Assembly: GCA_900545325.1 (NCBI GenBank)
Contig: UQZE01000043.1
Location: 1-14,793 of the forward strand
Direction of reading: 5' to 3'
DNA length: 14,793 nucleotides
DNA from: an uncultured Eubacteriales bacterium
GTDB lineage: Bacteria > Bacillota > Clostridia > Christensenellales > Borkfalkiaceae
This document shows, in pieces, positions 14,736 to 14,793 of the stretch; positions within the stretch are counted from its first letter, which is position 1, and the number at the start of each line of letters is the position of its first letter. A model generated the notes under the pieces. The model was given only the letters and a program-made list of their open reading frames with translations. It had not been told where the DNA came from and ran no database searches. The translations under genes and the position numbers were made by a program.

Positions 14736-14793
14736 ATGGCAAGATTTACTTTACCGAGAGACCTTTACTTCGGAAAAGGCTGCATGGAAGACG
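14736..14793 (+). CDS. Iron-containing alcohol dehydrogenase, N-terminal fragment (runs off window)
   Basis: Only 19 codons are visible. They read MARFTLPRDLYFGKGCMED, which resembles the N-terminus of group III iron-dependent alcohol dehydrogenases: a short strand, then an FGxG-type turn before the cofactor domain. The start follows a strong AAGGAG at 14719-14724 with an 11-nt spacer. It is separated from the phosphatase by 109 bp containing the inverted repeat, so it may have its own control. Position after adhE and the H2-sensing genes fits a second NAD(P)H-dependent aldehyde or ketone reductase for fermentation. The fragment is too short to see metal ligands, so the call rests on the N-terminal pattern and context. 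Confidence 0.65.
   Translation, partial: MARFTLPRDLYFGKGCMED

Noticed and set aside
1..14793. CRISPR arrays, insertion sequences, tRNA or rRNA genes, prophage or defence genes.
   Set aside because: No regularly spaced repeats, transposase or integrase motifs, tRNA-like cloverleaf or rRNA sequence was seen. The window is almost fully occupied by metabolic and regulatory genes.

Overview
The window is GC-rich (third codon positions mostly G or C) and every convincing gene lies on the + strand with little space between genes. The contents point to a strictly anaerobic, fermentative bacterium of the Clostridia or a close relative: a PyrK/PyrD type 1B dihydroorotate dehydrogenase, a Rex redox repressor next to adhE, a YitT-family membrane protein, and a sensory-type [FeFe] hydrogenase. 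The exact taxon cannot be fixed from the sequence. An uncultured Clostridia lineage is a guess.

Region 1 (1-4476) is the downstream part of a pyrimidine biosynthesis operon: the 3' end of carB, then pyrK, pyrD, pyrF, pyrE and pyrB. Gaps are 1-12 nt, with short overlaps at pyrK/pyrD and pyrD/pyrF. With carA, the rest of carB and pyrC (none visible here), it would make UMP. PyrB is unusual because it carries a PyrI-type zinc domain at its C-terminus, without the PyrI nucleotide-binding domain.

Region 2 (4477-7310) starts with a compact control region. It holds a perfect 12-bp LacI-family-like palindrome over a -35 box, a TATAAT -10 box, and a strong hairpin at the expected transcription start. 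Three genes follow: class I mannose-6-phosphate isomerase, a lipoprotein trypsin-like protease without a PDZ domain, and a YitT-family membrane protein with a TTG start. A hairpin closes the group.

Region 3 (7385-14793) is the most interesting part. A good promoter, overlapped by a degenerate Rex-box-like sequence, drives rex, adhE, an APH/choline-kinase-fold kinase, a small thioredoxin-like [2Fe-2S] protein, a sensory [FeFe] hydrogenase with a PAS domain (HydS-like), and a SpoIIE/PP2C-type phosphatase with an extra C-terminal domain. After a 109-bp spacer containing an elaborate inverted-repeat structure, an iron-containing alcohol dehydrogenase begins and runs off the window. The hydrogenase keeps the H-cluster cysteines but has lost the proton-shuttle cysteine and two active-site methionines, as expected for an H2 sensor rather than a producer. 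My inference is that region 3 is a redox- and H2-responsive module controlling ethanol/alcohol fermentation. Rex would read NADH/NAD+, and the hydrogenase-PAS protein would pass an H2 or redox signal to the phosphatase. The kinase in the same operon is a possible but unproven opposing partner.
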